From Pomphorhynchus laevis (taxonomy: Eukaryota; Acanthocephala; Palaeacanthocephala; Echinorhynchida; Pomphorhynchidae), in assembly GCA_012934845.2 (NCBI GenBank), contig WNNJ02001453.1, positions 124,001-188,000 of the forward strand: a stretch of 64,000 nt of DNA, read 5' to 3'. This document shows, one piece after another, positions 32,061 through 42,079 of this stretch. The notes under the pieces were generated by a model. That model did no database searches. It saw only the letters and a program-made list of their open reading frames with translations, and was not told the origin of the DNA. The position numbers and the translations under genes are program-made. Every line of letters starts with the position of its first letter. Within the stretch, counting starts at the first letter, position 1.

Positions 32061-33323
32061 ATGTGTAGCGCTATCGGAGGATCAAAGAAAGTAAACAGCT
32101 CAAGCAAAATGAATGAAAAAACGTCTGATTTTGGGAAAAAAGATGATATTTCTAAGATTGGCGGGGTAAGTTCGAACAATGAGACTGCAAAAAAGGTTAG
32201 TAATGATTTATTTGATAGTTTTGTTAATGGGAAACTTCTCTCTCCTATACCTAAAGAAAGGAATCTGTTAATCATTACATCCTTGACTCCCACAAAAACT
32301 GAGGATTTATTTAAGAAGTTTTTGAGAGGTTTTGTAGACAAATACAGTAATCGTATACTGTTCAATAGAGTTCGCACTTATGAGAACACTCTCAAAGTGT
32401 CATTTATCTCTTCCGGTATGTTGGAAGAATATAAGACCTATTTTAATGAGAATCTCTTCAAGATTGGGCGACTCGAATCGAAAGAAATTTTCTCTTCCGT
32501 AAAGATCAACAATTTTCCAGATGCTCTTGAAGATGAGGATTTGGAACTTCTAAAAAAGAAATTTAATCTCTCTTCTGCAAGAAGAATTCATAGTAATAGT
32601 GGAAGAATTATTCCAATTGCTTTCGCAAATACTACTTCCGAAAATGCCGTGACGCTTAGTAATTCTAAATCCAACCCTTTCCTTGGTTACAATCTTTCCT
32701 TCGAAATTCTGGTTGAAGACAATATGATATATCCCCACTGTAACGTCTGCCACCAATGGGGTCACTGGCAGTCCTCCTGCAGTGGAACCAAGGTCTGCGG
32801 AATATGTGGTGACGATGATTGCCAGGCCTTGTTGAATTCTTCCCGGTGCGAACACTCGGCCTTCTGCATAAACTGCGGGGGCCCTCATCCATCCTTTTCA
32901 CGCAAATGTAGGATTTTCAGAGAATACCGAGATTTATTTAAACCGAAAACTTTTCAACAGAAATCATTTTCTGCTGCGGCGATTCCTGACAGGATGATGT
33001 CAGATGGCGAAATAATTAAAACAATTCAAAGCACAATGGCCAAGGAATTAACAGAAATAAGGGAACAACTTTTGCAGCAATCCCTATATTTTTCTTCCTT
33101 CTTTAATAGCTGTATAGGATCTACAACGACTTCGACCTCTACACCTGTATCGAAGAAGAGATCATCCTCTGTCAAGGTGGTTGCACCTGTCAAGGTGGGG
33201 AAGATGATGAGATGGAAGCTCACTTCCAGGGAAAATGAAGATACTATTCCCTCCGGGGAAGTGCCGGTCCAAAGGATGTCTAGTGGTGTTGGGGGAAACC
33301 CCTCCACTTCTAGTACGTCCTGA
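32061..33323 (+). CDS. LINE C ORF1, nucleic-acid-binding protein with zinc knuckles
   Basis: 420 codons from the ATG at 32061; the frame is open upstream to 32013 but without an earlier ATG. A lysine/serine-rich start is followed at about residues 75-200 by an RRM-like stretch (RNLLIITSLTPTKTEDLFK, then VKINNFPDALEDEDLELLK). About residues 226-290 hold cysteine clusters: CNVCHQWGHWQSSC is a CCHC knuckle, then CGICGDDDC and CINCGGPHPSFSRKC. In live LINEs of the jockey/I group ORF1 packages element RNA. The frame is uninterrupted. ORF2 begins 35 bp after its stop, as in two-ORF LINEs. Confidence 0.85.
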   Translation: MCSAIGGSKKVNSSSKMNEKTSDFGKKDDISKIGGVSSNNETAKKVSNDLFDSFVNGKLLSPIPKERNLLIITSLTPTKTEDLFKKFLRGFVDKYSNRILFNRVRTYENTLKVSFISSGMLEEYKTYFNENLFKIGRLESKEIFSSVKINNFPDALEDEDLELLKKKFNLSSARRIHSNSGRIIPIAFANTTSENAVTLSNSKSNPFLGYNLSFEILVEDNMIYPHCNVCHQWGHWQSSCSGTKVCGICGDDDCQALLNSSRCEHSAFCINCGGPHPSFSRKCRIFREYRDLFKPKTFQQKSFSAAAIPDRMMSDGEIIKTIQSTMAKELTEIREQLLQQSLYFSSFFNSCIGSTTTSTSTPVSKKRSSSVKVVAPVKVGKMMRWKLTSRENEDTIPSGEVPVQRMSSGVGGNPSTSSTS

Positions 33324-33358
33324 GGGCGTGGTAATCCCGGGTGAACCGATTAAACACA

Positions 33359-35812
33359 ATGTCTGGTAACGGTGACCCTTTTTCGCTGAACATCGTTCAG
33401 TGGAATTCGGGAGGAGCTTCTGCCCTTAGACTTCTCTCAGGCCGAGATGCTGATGTTATAGTCCTTCAGGAGACGCGGTCTATCCGTCGATCCGAGGACA
33501 TTACTCGATTTATCCCTAAGCACATCTGTTCAGACTTTACTCCTTATATAACCCCGCCTCACTCCTCTTCATCTCAAGGACTCTTGACCCTAGTTAAATG
33601 CTCCTTAAGATCGTCCCTCCTATTAAATTATTCTTGTCCAGCCCTGTCTTGTTTGGTAGTTTCACTCTGTAAGAACGGTAAACGCTTCAGTCTGGCCAAT
33701 GTCTATATTCGTCCAGGGGAGATTCACAAGAATCGGGACATCCTGGATAATATCCTTGACAGCGGCTACGACATGATACTAGGCGATTTCAACGACAGAA
33801 CTGGTCGTTGGATTAATGCTGCACACCGCAGAGCCAGGAACCGGTACTTCATTCACAAACCACCATCCCCCACCTTTCATTGCTCAACAACAAACTCACT
33901 CCTCGACCTTCTACTGATTCATGAGAGGTGGCTGCTTAAGCCCTTCTGTACTGAACAGTCGCGTCAACATCTGACCACCTCTCATGACCTTATTCGTTGG
34001 CGGATTGAGGAGGATACGCTGCTTCGCCGGAGATTCTGCTTTGATCCAATCAGAGTGGCAGTCTTCCAGGCAGCTATCAGCCGCTTCCCCCGAATAGGGA
34101 ATGAGAGTCTGACCGAATTTAATACCTACCTCTCTTCGCAAGCTACCGGGATTTTATCAATTACCTATAAAGGTAGAATTTATTGCCCCACTCCGACAAA
34201 ACTCAAGACCCTTGCACACCTGCTTCATTCACCCAATCTCTCTGCTTCTGCGCGTCAGGTTCTCTCGAAAGAATACTGGAGCACTAGATATAGGTTCCAG
34301 CTGGGTAAGGATAGGGCTAGCATTGCTTCCCTTAATCCAGCCCGGTCTTCCTTCTGGAAGATATTCAAGAAAGAGAAGTCTGTCTCTTGGAAGGAGAGAG
34401 CTTCTGGTTGGATAGGCAGTATCGGTCTGGATAAAGTTTTGGAAGAGTCACTAGCCCTACATAATTATGGAGCCACGCAATCACCGCAACCAATCCCGCC
34501 TTGGGGAGACTTCAGGAGTAGGGATGTCTCAGTTCCTGAGATTCTCAACGCCTGGGGGCCTCTTCCGGGCACCTCCAAAACCATCGCTCCACTCTCTTCT
34601 CGGGTCTGTCAGCTTCTGACTGCCGATCAAAGGAGAGAAGTGGCCGTCACCATGCTTTTAGCATCACCTTCTGATGTAGCAGGCATCAATATTAGTAAGA
34701 GAATTTTTATCCATAAGAGAAATCCTGTTCGCTCTCCAAAAGACCTGCGGCCCATCTCGATACAAAATTCCCTCGTTTCGATCTACGAAAAAGCGCTTGC
34801 GCGTAGAATCCGCGACCATTTAACTAAGCATCACTTAATCCCACCTGGTTTTCATGGGTTCGTTAAAGGGCGCTCGGTACATTCTGCAGTAAGTGAGGTG
34901 CAGCAGTTCTGTCGGGAGAACCGTCATCAATTAGTTGTGGCTGTTTTCTTAGACTTTTCGGCTGCATTTGACCGTATCTCCATTCCCTTCGTTATCTCTT
35001 CTCTTAGGTCCTTAGGGTTGCCTGCGAGAATTGTTAACAGGGTGGAGATACTGCTGTATACCAAGCGGTTCTACTATGAAGACGACCCTGATGCGCGTCA
35101 GTTCTACCCCATTACAGGAGTGCCTCAAGGCTCCCCACTTTCTCCTATCTTATATCTTGCTGCCTCCATACAACTTTTCAAAATTTTCAAACGTGAAAAA
35201 CGTCTTGTGGTATATGCTGATGATACCACAGCCCTATTCACTGGACGTAGGTGCAAAGACGTAGTCTCCGACATCAGCCAATTCTTTTTAAGATTAAAAG
35301 ACCAGCTTCCCCAGTCCAATCTTATTGTAAACTCCGCCAAATCGCAGGTGGTAGTTTTTCATGGCGCCCCTGCGACGAGGAAAAAGCTTAAGAGATTAGC
35401 AATCTCTGCCTTATCCTCCATTATGCCCAACGACCAAATCCCCTCCTTCACTAGTCGAGTAAGATACCTTGGGTTCACTGTGACCGTGAACTGGTCGGCC
35501 AAGTCTGACCTGGATAGACTTAAACGTATCCTGAAGAGAGCTAGATGGGCCCTGAAACGGGCCCAACATCTGTCATTAAAGGAGGTAACTCAGGTGCGCC
35601 TTTGGGGCACCTGGGCTATTTCGGGGTTAGTCTTCTTCTCGAGAGGACGTCCCCCTGAGCAAAGACTAATGTTCTTGAAGCTACTCGTGTCCCGCTTACC
35701 TGACATCGTCCGTCGCGAGTGGATCCTTCGGGGGGTGGCAGCCCCCGGGTGGTTCACTCGTAAGGCGGCGTGCTGGATCGGTTCTAGGGATCAGATTCCC
35801 CTAGAGCTATAA
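33359..35812 (+). CDS. LINE C ORF2, endonuclease and reverse transcriptase
   Basis: 817 codons from the ATG at 33359; six upstream codons are open but begin with GTG. Residues 1-225 form an APE-type endonuclease: LNIVQWNSGG, VIVLQETRS, ANVYIRPGE, MILGDFNDRTGRW, SLLDLLLIHE. RT occupies about residues 450-720: LRPISIQNSLVSIYEK, GFHGFVKGRSVHSAV, VFLDFSAAFDRIS, GVPQGSPLSPILY and VVYADDTTAL (YADD codons at 35213-35224). All catalytic Asp residues are present. No RNase H domain was seen. Unlike every other LINE in the window, it has no internal stop or frameshift. Confidence 0.9.
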   Translation: MSGNGDPFSLNIVQWNSGGASALRLLSGRDADVIVLQETRSIRRSEDITRFIPKHICSDFTPYITPPHSSSSQGLLTLVKCSLRSSLLLNYSCPALSCLVVSLCKNGKRFSLANVYIRPGEIHKNRDILDNILDSGYDMILGDFNDRTGRWINAAHRRARNRYFIHKPPSPTFHCSTTNSLLDLLLIHERWLLKPFCTEQSRQHLTTSHDLIRWRIEEDTLLRRRFCFDPIRVAVFQAAISRFPRIGNESLTEFNTYLSSQATGILSITYKGRIYCPTPTKLKTLAHLLHSPNLSASARQVLSKEYWSTRYRFQLGKDRASIASLNPARSSFWKIFKKEKSVSWKERASGWIGSIGLDKVLEESLALHNYGATQSPQPIPPWGDFRSRDVSVPEILNAWGPLPGTSKTIAPLSSRVCQLLTADQRREVAVTMLLASPSDVAGINISKRIFIHKRNPVRSPKDLRPISIQNSLVSIYEKALARRIRDHLTKHHLIPPGFHGFVKGRSVHSAVSEVQQFCRENRHQLVVAVFLDFSAAFDRISIPFVISSLRSLGLPARIVNRVEILLYTKRFYYEDDPDARQFYPITGVPQGSPLSPILYLAASIQLFKIFKREKRLVVYADDTTALFTGRRCKDVVSDISQFFLRLKDQLPQSNLIVNSAKSQVVVFHGAPATRKKLKRLAISALSSIMPNDQIPSFTSRVRYLGFTVTVNWSAKSDLDRLKRILKRARWALKRAQHLSLKEVTQVRLWGTWAISGLVFFSRGRPPEQRLMFLKLLVSRLPDIVRREWILRGVAAPGWFTRKAACWIGSRDQIPLEL

Positions 35813-35950
35813 ACATGGAGGAGACCTGAAGAAGTTAGTGAAGAAATGTTACTTATTGACTACTTTTTCTTTTCTGTAATTTTTCTTCCTTATTGTCTCC
35901 CCCATCGGGGAATGTTTATTTAGTATTAAGAAAATCTTTATTATTATTTA
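35813..35950 (+). mobile_element. LINE C 3' untranslated end
   Basis: After the stop, about 130 bp with CTCCCCCATCGGGGAATG (a short GC hairpin: CCCC..GGGG) lead to a TATTAAGAAAATC and TTATTATTTATTTATTT end. There is no poly-A tail. The end is placed where the A/T simple repeat stops. Confidence 0.55.
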
Positions 35951-36118
35951 TTTATTTGCAAGCAGTATCATCCGCCTCAAAGAAATCAATTTGAGCTAAT
36001 TTCCTATCAAAAGTTGATCCTATCGTGACAAAGCCTAATAGCCTAATTGGTCGGCTTCAGACGATAGGATAAGACTTTTTTTATTTTTCACTTATATAGC
36101 ATAAAAATCGCATGTCTT
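35950..36118. other. Joining sequence between LINE C and LINE B
   Basis: AT-rich, with TCCTATCGTG and ACGATAGGAT at 36019 and 36061 forming a loose inverted pair. No gene. Confidence 0.4.
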
Positions 36119-36350
36119 GTGAAATACAAGACATTAAAGAAACCACAAATCACCTACATCGATTTATACACTTATCAAAGAGGTAGAGAAGGAATTTCCA
36201 GCTTAAAAGATGCTCCTGCCAATAAGGCAGGACGCTTTTGCGCTGAAAATAACTTGAGGGTAATGACGAAGGCAAAACCACTTTTCAAAAGAATATTAGG
36301 GTACCGTCAAAGATAACATCTCTCGAGAAAGTATCTTTGAACGGTACATT

Positions 36351-36844
36351 TTGAAAGATGGTTTTGCCAGAATAACATTCAAAAATGTAAATATAAAAGA
36401 AACATTCTGGATAAAGCTACAACAAATAAAAGGAATCAAATTCACTGACACTTCTCTGCGTGCTACGGGAATCCTTAGGGATTTCCCGTCGTTCGCAGGG
36501 GAAGATGATGTCAAGGATTTGACAGATAAGTACGGAATAACTGTGATAAAAAATGTAAATCCTATAACCAAGCTTACAACGCTTTCCTTGTGATTGGAGC
36601 TGTAAGTGATTTACTAAAGCTGCGCGACTCTCGATTTGGAATTTTGGGTCATCTAATCAAATTGATAATTTTCGATGAGGATGACTTGAAATTCCGATAT
36701 CCGCAGTGCTACCTTTTCAGCGATGGGGTCACTTTTCAAACATGTGTTTGGAAAGTGGTCCTCACTATGTGCACTGTGGAGACGAGCATGAATCACTGTG
36801 AAAAAAGATCCGAAAGACCTAAATGTGCTAACTGTACACAATAG
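36351..36844 (+). pseudogene. LINE B copy 2 ORF1 remnant
   Basis: The first part (to 36593) aligns with 25351-25632 (FPSFAGEDDVKDLTDKYG against LPSFAEKEDVEEFLHQYD). In other frames, 36690-36840 encodes zinc-knuckle remnants ending in ERPKCANCTQ. RNA-binding ORF1 of a jockey/I-group LINE, broken. Confidence 0.6.
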
Positions 36845-37629
36845 GGCTTATTCTCATAAGTGCACCCATTTTTAAGAATATTTAAAGTGGGTGGATGGTG
36901 AGAATAAAAAAGCGTCTGAAAAGCGCAAACCGTTTTACAAGTCGCAAAAAACAGTCGGGTGATCAACATGTCTCCGAGATTGGAATGTTGATCGACCTAC
37001 TAAACGAACTGAAAAAAGGTGACGACAGTGACCGCGGAAAATAAAAATCTTAAAACAAAATTATTATCAAAAGCGAATAAAATACAAAGTTTGAAAACAG
37101 ATATAAACAGAATATCAATAAGTAATTACAAAAACTATAATGAAAATAAAAACACAGTACAAAAAAACTCAAATCGTTTTGCAACTTTAAAAAATGCAGA
37201 TCCAGAAGGGGATGACGAAAAAATGGAGTTTGGCTTCTTAGTTTCCTCAGACTCGGAATATCTGCTATTTTTAAAGTCGTGCACAAACACGCAAGAAAAG
37301 ATAGCTCTTTAAAAGGAGGATGTACCATGTTAGGAGAACAACGCCCTCCTGCATTTGCAGCCTTGTAAGAAGCGGCGCATTGAGTACAATTCGTTGTATG
37401 ACATATTGTTGATAAGTTGAAATATTAGAAACGTTTCGAACCTAGTTCGATATTCTAATTTTTGATCATGGGATGTCCTATTTCTGCATAAGGCGCGTTC
37501 TCCACAGGTTTTAAACACTAAACAGAAGTTTCGAAAATTACAAAATTTTAACATATCAAGTTGGTGGTAGATTAGAGTTCACCCTGGTTTCAATAACAAG
37601 CTAGCGTCTTAACGCTTTCTTGATTTCAG

Positions 37630-37860
37630 ATGGGTCCATTGACGTGGGATCTTATCAACTTCTACAATTCTTGTTTCCCACCGATCGGTGTATGTAGCAA
37701 ACTGATACATAAAACCGGATGGCTGTCGGGCGAAGGAGAGCAAAAAGGCTGCCAAAAGTTGCTGCTTAGAAATATTAATGCCGGTGCCTACTACATTGTT
37801 GGTGACCTAAATGACTCCGGAGGAGCTCGAGTGGGATCACTGATTGACCAAATCTAAGAG
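37630..37860 (+). pseudogene. LINE B copy 2 endonuclease fragment
   Basis: 75 codons with CSKLIHKTG, then AGAYYIVGDLNDSGGARVG. The GDLND segment corresponds to the GDFN catalytic block of APE-type LINE endonucleases (compare LGDFNDRTGRW in LINE C). A further piece at 37862-37930 (PLETTFIRLHTGYQSILDIA) continues the domain in a neighbouring frame. Confidence 0.65.
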
Positions 37861-38358
37861 TCCATAATCCCACTAGAGACAACGTTTATCCGGCTTCATA
37901 CTGGTTATCAATCTATTTTAGATATCGCAATTAATATAAAAATATATAAAACCGGCACTGCTGTATTCTCTTGACGTGCCTGCAGCCTTTGAAAACATCA
38001 CACTCGACTTAGTAATGGAAACGTTGAGAAGAGATGTTGTTCCACTGAACATTCTGCTTCGAGTATTGAGAATTTTAGAGAGCAGAAGCTTCTATCTAGA
38101 AGACGACAAGAGTCCCTTGTATTAGCTATCTAAGGGTCTTTCTTAAGAGTCCCCTCTCTCGCTAATCCTTTATATGATTATGACAAGATGAGTCTTGGAT
38201 GGACTTTTATATAGAAACACCAGTGGTACTATCTATGCAGACAATATATTGCTGGTGTTTAAAAGCGATTCCTTGTCTGACAGGAGATTCAAAGACAGAG
38301 TGAAATCTGTGGTGAATGGGATTGTTAGGTGCCTGTCTAAGTTGGGTTTGTCTTTATA

Positions 38359-38495
38359 CCCAACGAAAAGCAATTTCATTCACTACAGATTTCGCAAACC
38401 AGGACGCCATACTAAATTATTTGGTGCTCTTCCGGGGAATCGAAAGCGACAAATAAGAATACTGGGATCTGTCTTCGAATCCAGGCTGCACTGGA
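38359..38495 (+). repeat. 137-bp LINE B block, copy 1
   Basis: From CCCAACGAAAAGCAATTTCA to CTGCACTGGA. By eye it is identical to 38792-38928 and 39350-39486. It encodes PTKSNFIHYRFRKPGRHTKL of the RT thumb region. Confidence 0.85.
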
Positions 38496-38791
38496 GATCA
38501 GACATGGCAAAATGTTTTAAATTAGTAAAAAAGATATAAAGTGCAAGACGTTTAAATGTCAGTTTGTGTAGATGCATAGTAGTGCTCAACGCGTTAGTAT
38601 TGAGTGGCCTATACTTCTACTCAAATAATCGTCCACCACAACAATGTTATAATTTTTAAGAAAGGCGTCTAGAATTAATTAAAAAAGAATTTAATAATGA
38701 TGAATATTTGAAAAATAAATTAATTAAAAGATATGTAAAATTTTATAATGTAAAAATAAAAAAATTTTGAATGGTTGGATTTGTCGTTAAA

Positions 38792-38928
38792 CCCAACGAA
38801 AAGCAATTTCATTCACTACAGATTTCGCAAACCAGGACGCCATACTAAATTATTTGGTGCTCTTCCGGGGAATCGAAAGCGACAAATAAGAATACTGGGA
38901 TCTGTCTTCGAATCCAGGCTGCACTGGA
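38792..38928 (+). repeat. 137-bp LINE B block, copy 2 (misplaced)
   Basis: Same block as 38359-38495, but joined at 38929 directly to RT sequence (AAGAATACACGGCCAGCACT) that should lie upstream of it. Confidence 0.85.
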
Positions 38929-39349
38929 TTAAGAATACACGGCCAGCACTGCTGTATTATCTTGACGTGTCTGCAGCCTTTGACAACATCACACTCGACT
39001 CAGTAATGGAAATGTTGAGAAGAGATGTTGTTCCACTGAACATTCTGCGTCGAGTGTGGGGAATTTTGGAAAGCAGAAGCTTCTATCTAGAAGACGACAA
39101 TGGTAGTTTTTATAAGCTATCAAAGGGCCTTCATCAAAGGTCCCCTTTATCGCCAATCCTTTATATGATTACGACAAGGGGAGTCTTAGATGGACTCTTG
39201 GATAGGAACACTAGTGGTACTATCTATGCGGACGATATATCGCTAGTGTTTAAAATGGACTCTCTGTCTGATAGGAGATTCGAAGACAGAGTGAAATCTG
39301 TGGTGAATGGGATTGCTATACGCCTATCTAAATTGGGCTTGTCGTTAAA

Positions 39350-39486
39350 CCCAACGAAAAGCAATTTCATTCACTACAGATTTCGCAAACCAGGACGCCA
39401 TACTAAATTATTTGGTGCTCTTCCGGGGAATCGAAAGCGACAAATAAGAATACTGGGATCTGTCTTCGAATCCAGGCTGCACTGGA
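39350..39486 (+). repeat. 137-bp LINE B block, copy 3
   Basis: Third copy, in its normal place after the RT of LINE B copy 3. Similarity to copy 1 continues to about 39560. Confidence 0.85.
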
Positions 39487-39789
39487 GATCAGACATGGCA
39501 AAATGTTTTAAATTAGTAAAAAAGATATAAAGTGCAAGACGTTTAAATGTCAGTTTGAGTAGGTGTATAGTAATGCTCAACGCGTTTGTGTCGAGTAACC
39601 TATACTTCTACTCAAATAATCGTCTACCAGAACAACGTTATAATTTTTAAAAAAGGCGTCTAGCATTAATTAAAAAAGAATTTAATAATGATGAATATTT
39701 GAAAAATAAATTAATTAAAAGATATGTAAAGTTTTATAATGTAAAAATAAAATTTTTTGAATAATTTTAATTTTTTGAGTGAATTTGGC

Positions 39790-41735
39790 TTACTTTATTT
39801 TTTTTGTCTAATTTAAAATCTTTTGTAAATTATTTGTTATATAAAAAACGAAATAGAATTTTATTGTTTAAATGTGGTTTTATTTATTTATTTTTATCAT
39901 TGTTTTTACCATTACAAATCCGGAAAGAAAAATAATTACGACAGTCAAAAGACAAATGCTTCCCGCAGACGGGTTTGCAGAAGAGCGCATATGGGCGTGA
40001 AGATTTACTTTTCATAAATTCAACGTTCATTGTTAATCAATATTTTTTTACTTTAATAAATTCTTACATTTTTTATCAACACACATTTGTATCGAGTTAG
40101 TTAATGCTCACACAAAACAAAGAAATAAATACTCAAAATTAAACTTATGAATATACAATGAAAAATAAGAACAAAGCAGTCGAATATCTTTTAGAACTGG
40201 AATGCCATTTTCTATGATACTCCTCTTACTCTCGGGTATATGCAAGTTCGAGAAAAGATTCCCTTTAAATGAGAATTTATAAATAAATGTTATTATTAAT
40301 TTGAAATTATAAAAGGTTCATTTTACTTTAAAATGTTCATTTTTGATTAAAGCTTTTTTATTTAATTTTATTAAAGCTTTTTTATAAATAATGCTTATGT
40401 ACAAAATCACAATTGATGCAAATGGTGCTGATGTAATTCCTGTCTCATCAATATTTGCGACATTCCCTTCTTTTCTTCCTGAATTGAACCATCCCTTAAA
40501 AATAGATAATCTGGAATTTTGAAATTAAAAATCGTAGACATTATAGAGAAAAAAAATAAATTTCTGTTTCTTTTAAAAAAGAACCAATGTTAGTTTATAT
40601 AACCAATGTTAGTTTATATACATATCTTAATAATAATCAATAAATTATAACATTCCATGCATTTATCATTTTTACATATTTCAAGGATCCTACTGTTGAC
40701 TCCTTTAAATAATTGATTCATAAAATATGCGTTCACTTAAATCATTTTTCCTTTTCTTGAGTCGGTTTTCTCTTGGCAAAATTATATAGTTAAAAATAAC
40801 AAACTTTGAGGCATTGTAAAATTATGAAATTTTAGATTATATTTAATAATCTTAATAATTATTAAAATAAATTTTATTTAATTATAATATTAAAATATTG
40901 AATTAAATTTAATTAAAATTAATAATTATTATTTAATTATTAATTAAATTTTTTGATTATTTTATAATTAAAATATCGAATTTTAATATGTGATGCATTG
41001 AAATTCGATATTTGTTTCTAAAATTAATTTTAATATAAAACCCTATATAATTATACGATGATGCATAACTAGTGAACTATTTTAAGTTATTTGTATCAAT
41101 GTTTTCAATGAAAATTTTTCTAAGAAAATTTTTCTATGAGAGATTTAAGCGATATTTAATCAATCATTTAATCTCAAATTAAATTTCTAGCATTTTGATG
41201 GCATGGTATTCTGTCTCAATATATCAATTTTTAGTAGAGAGTGAACTCGTAGTAAAACAAATCAAATGATAACATCAATATTCAGAATAACTTTGGGTAA
41301 ATATTGGTAAATTAATTATCCTGTATCAGATTTGTCAGTTTCCGATGAATAACTGTTTAAACATATTATTAATACTATATATTATATATACGTATATTAT
41401 ATATACCCTCGATAAGTTTATAAATAAAGTTAATGCGCTAATGTTTTCTTACAACAATTTCTCGGCTAAATTTTAGGTAGTTTAAAAAGTGCATTCAATT
41501 CTACATCTTGGTTAATTATTTTTAATTATTCATAATTATCTAACTTTGAATTGGTAATGGAAATGGCAGATAATATGCAAAAAGCAGTTTAATATACAAC
41601 ATAAGCTACATTTCGACTGCTTTATTCTTCGATTATTTCTTAGCCTATCAACTTTTGTTTTCTTGTTTCTGCTTCACGATTTGTATGAATATCATAAATC
41701 ATATGACTATAACACATATATAATATGGATAATAC
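39790..41735. other. AT-rich stretch, no recognised gene
   Basis: No motif-bearing frame on either strand. Small features: a direct duplication of ACCAATGTTAGTTTATATA near 40585-40622 and AT-rich simple sequence at 40840-40980. A plus-strand peptide near 40420 (NGADVIPVSSIFATFPSFLP) has no recognised relative. Confidence 0.4.
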
Positions 41736-42070
41736 GTTTACTCAGATAACTGAGTCTACGTATCTCATACGATATTTATATAAGATTTTATTAATATTTA
41801 ATTATTTAACATATATTTCATAACTATATATATTAGATAACTGAGTCTACGTATTTAATACGATATTTATATAAGATTTTATTAATATTTAATAATTTAA
41901 CATATATATTTCATAACTATATATATCAGATGACTGAGTCTACGTATTTTATAAGATATATAAATCAAAAATAACGATAAATAATAATTATATAAGATTT
42001 TATATAATTTATATTTATATCAATTGAATAATAAATAACAGACGATGTATAAGAATAAGGAGTAGAGGTT
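41735..42070 (-). repeat. Three tandem P2-tail terminal units
   Basis: Three copies of AACTGAGTCTACGTAT-headed units of about 95 bp (starting near 41746, 41838 and 41930) are followed by AATAACAGACGATGTATAAG and GAGGTTATCGG, the inner part of the P2 tail. Only terminal sequence is present, with no RT frame. Confidence 0.7.
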
Positions 42071-42079
42071 ATCGGAAAT

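Larger units (their letters stand above)
36120..38770 (+). mobile_element. LINE B copy 2, broken
   Basis: ORF1 pieces at 36351-36593 (RRM-like) and 36600-36960 (KCANC and other knuckle remnants). A basic coiled-coil-like stretch at 37014-37312 (TAENKNLKTKLLSKANKIQS) follows. Endonuclease piece at 37630-37857 (YYIVGDLNDSGGARVGSLI). RT and thumb at 37950-38540 (TIYADNILLVFK: the second Asp of YADD is Asn). A tail rich in AAATTAATTAAAAGATATG follows to 38770. Stops and frameshifts in most parts. Confidence 0.75.
38775..39790 (+). mobile_element. LINE B copy 3, rearranged RT with open 251-codon frame
   Basis: The frame 38775-39530 begins with the thumb segment (LNPTKSNFIHYRFRKPGR), jumps at 38929 to RT blocks and then ends with the same thumb segment again. 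RT blocks: LLYYLDVSAAFDNITLDS, RSFYLEDDNGSFYK, SPLSPILYMITTRG, TIYADDISLVFK. YADD is intact, and GLHQRSPLSPILY replaces GVPQGSPLSPILY. The C-terminal part and AT-rich tail to 39790 repeat those at 38540-38765. It is a duplicated and shuffled piece, not a whole element. Confidence 0.8.

Noticed and set aside
40400-40520. NGADVIPVSSIFATFPSF-like peptide as an exon
   Set aside because: No family recognised, and splice signals around it are not convincing.
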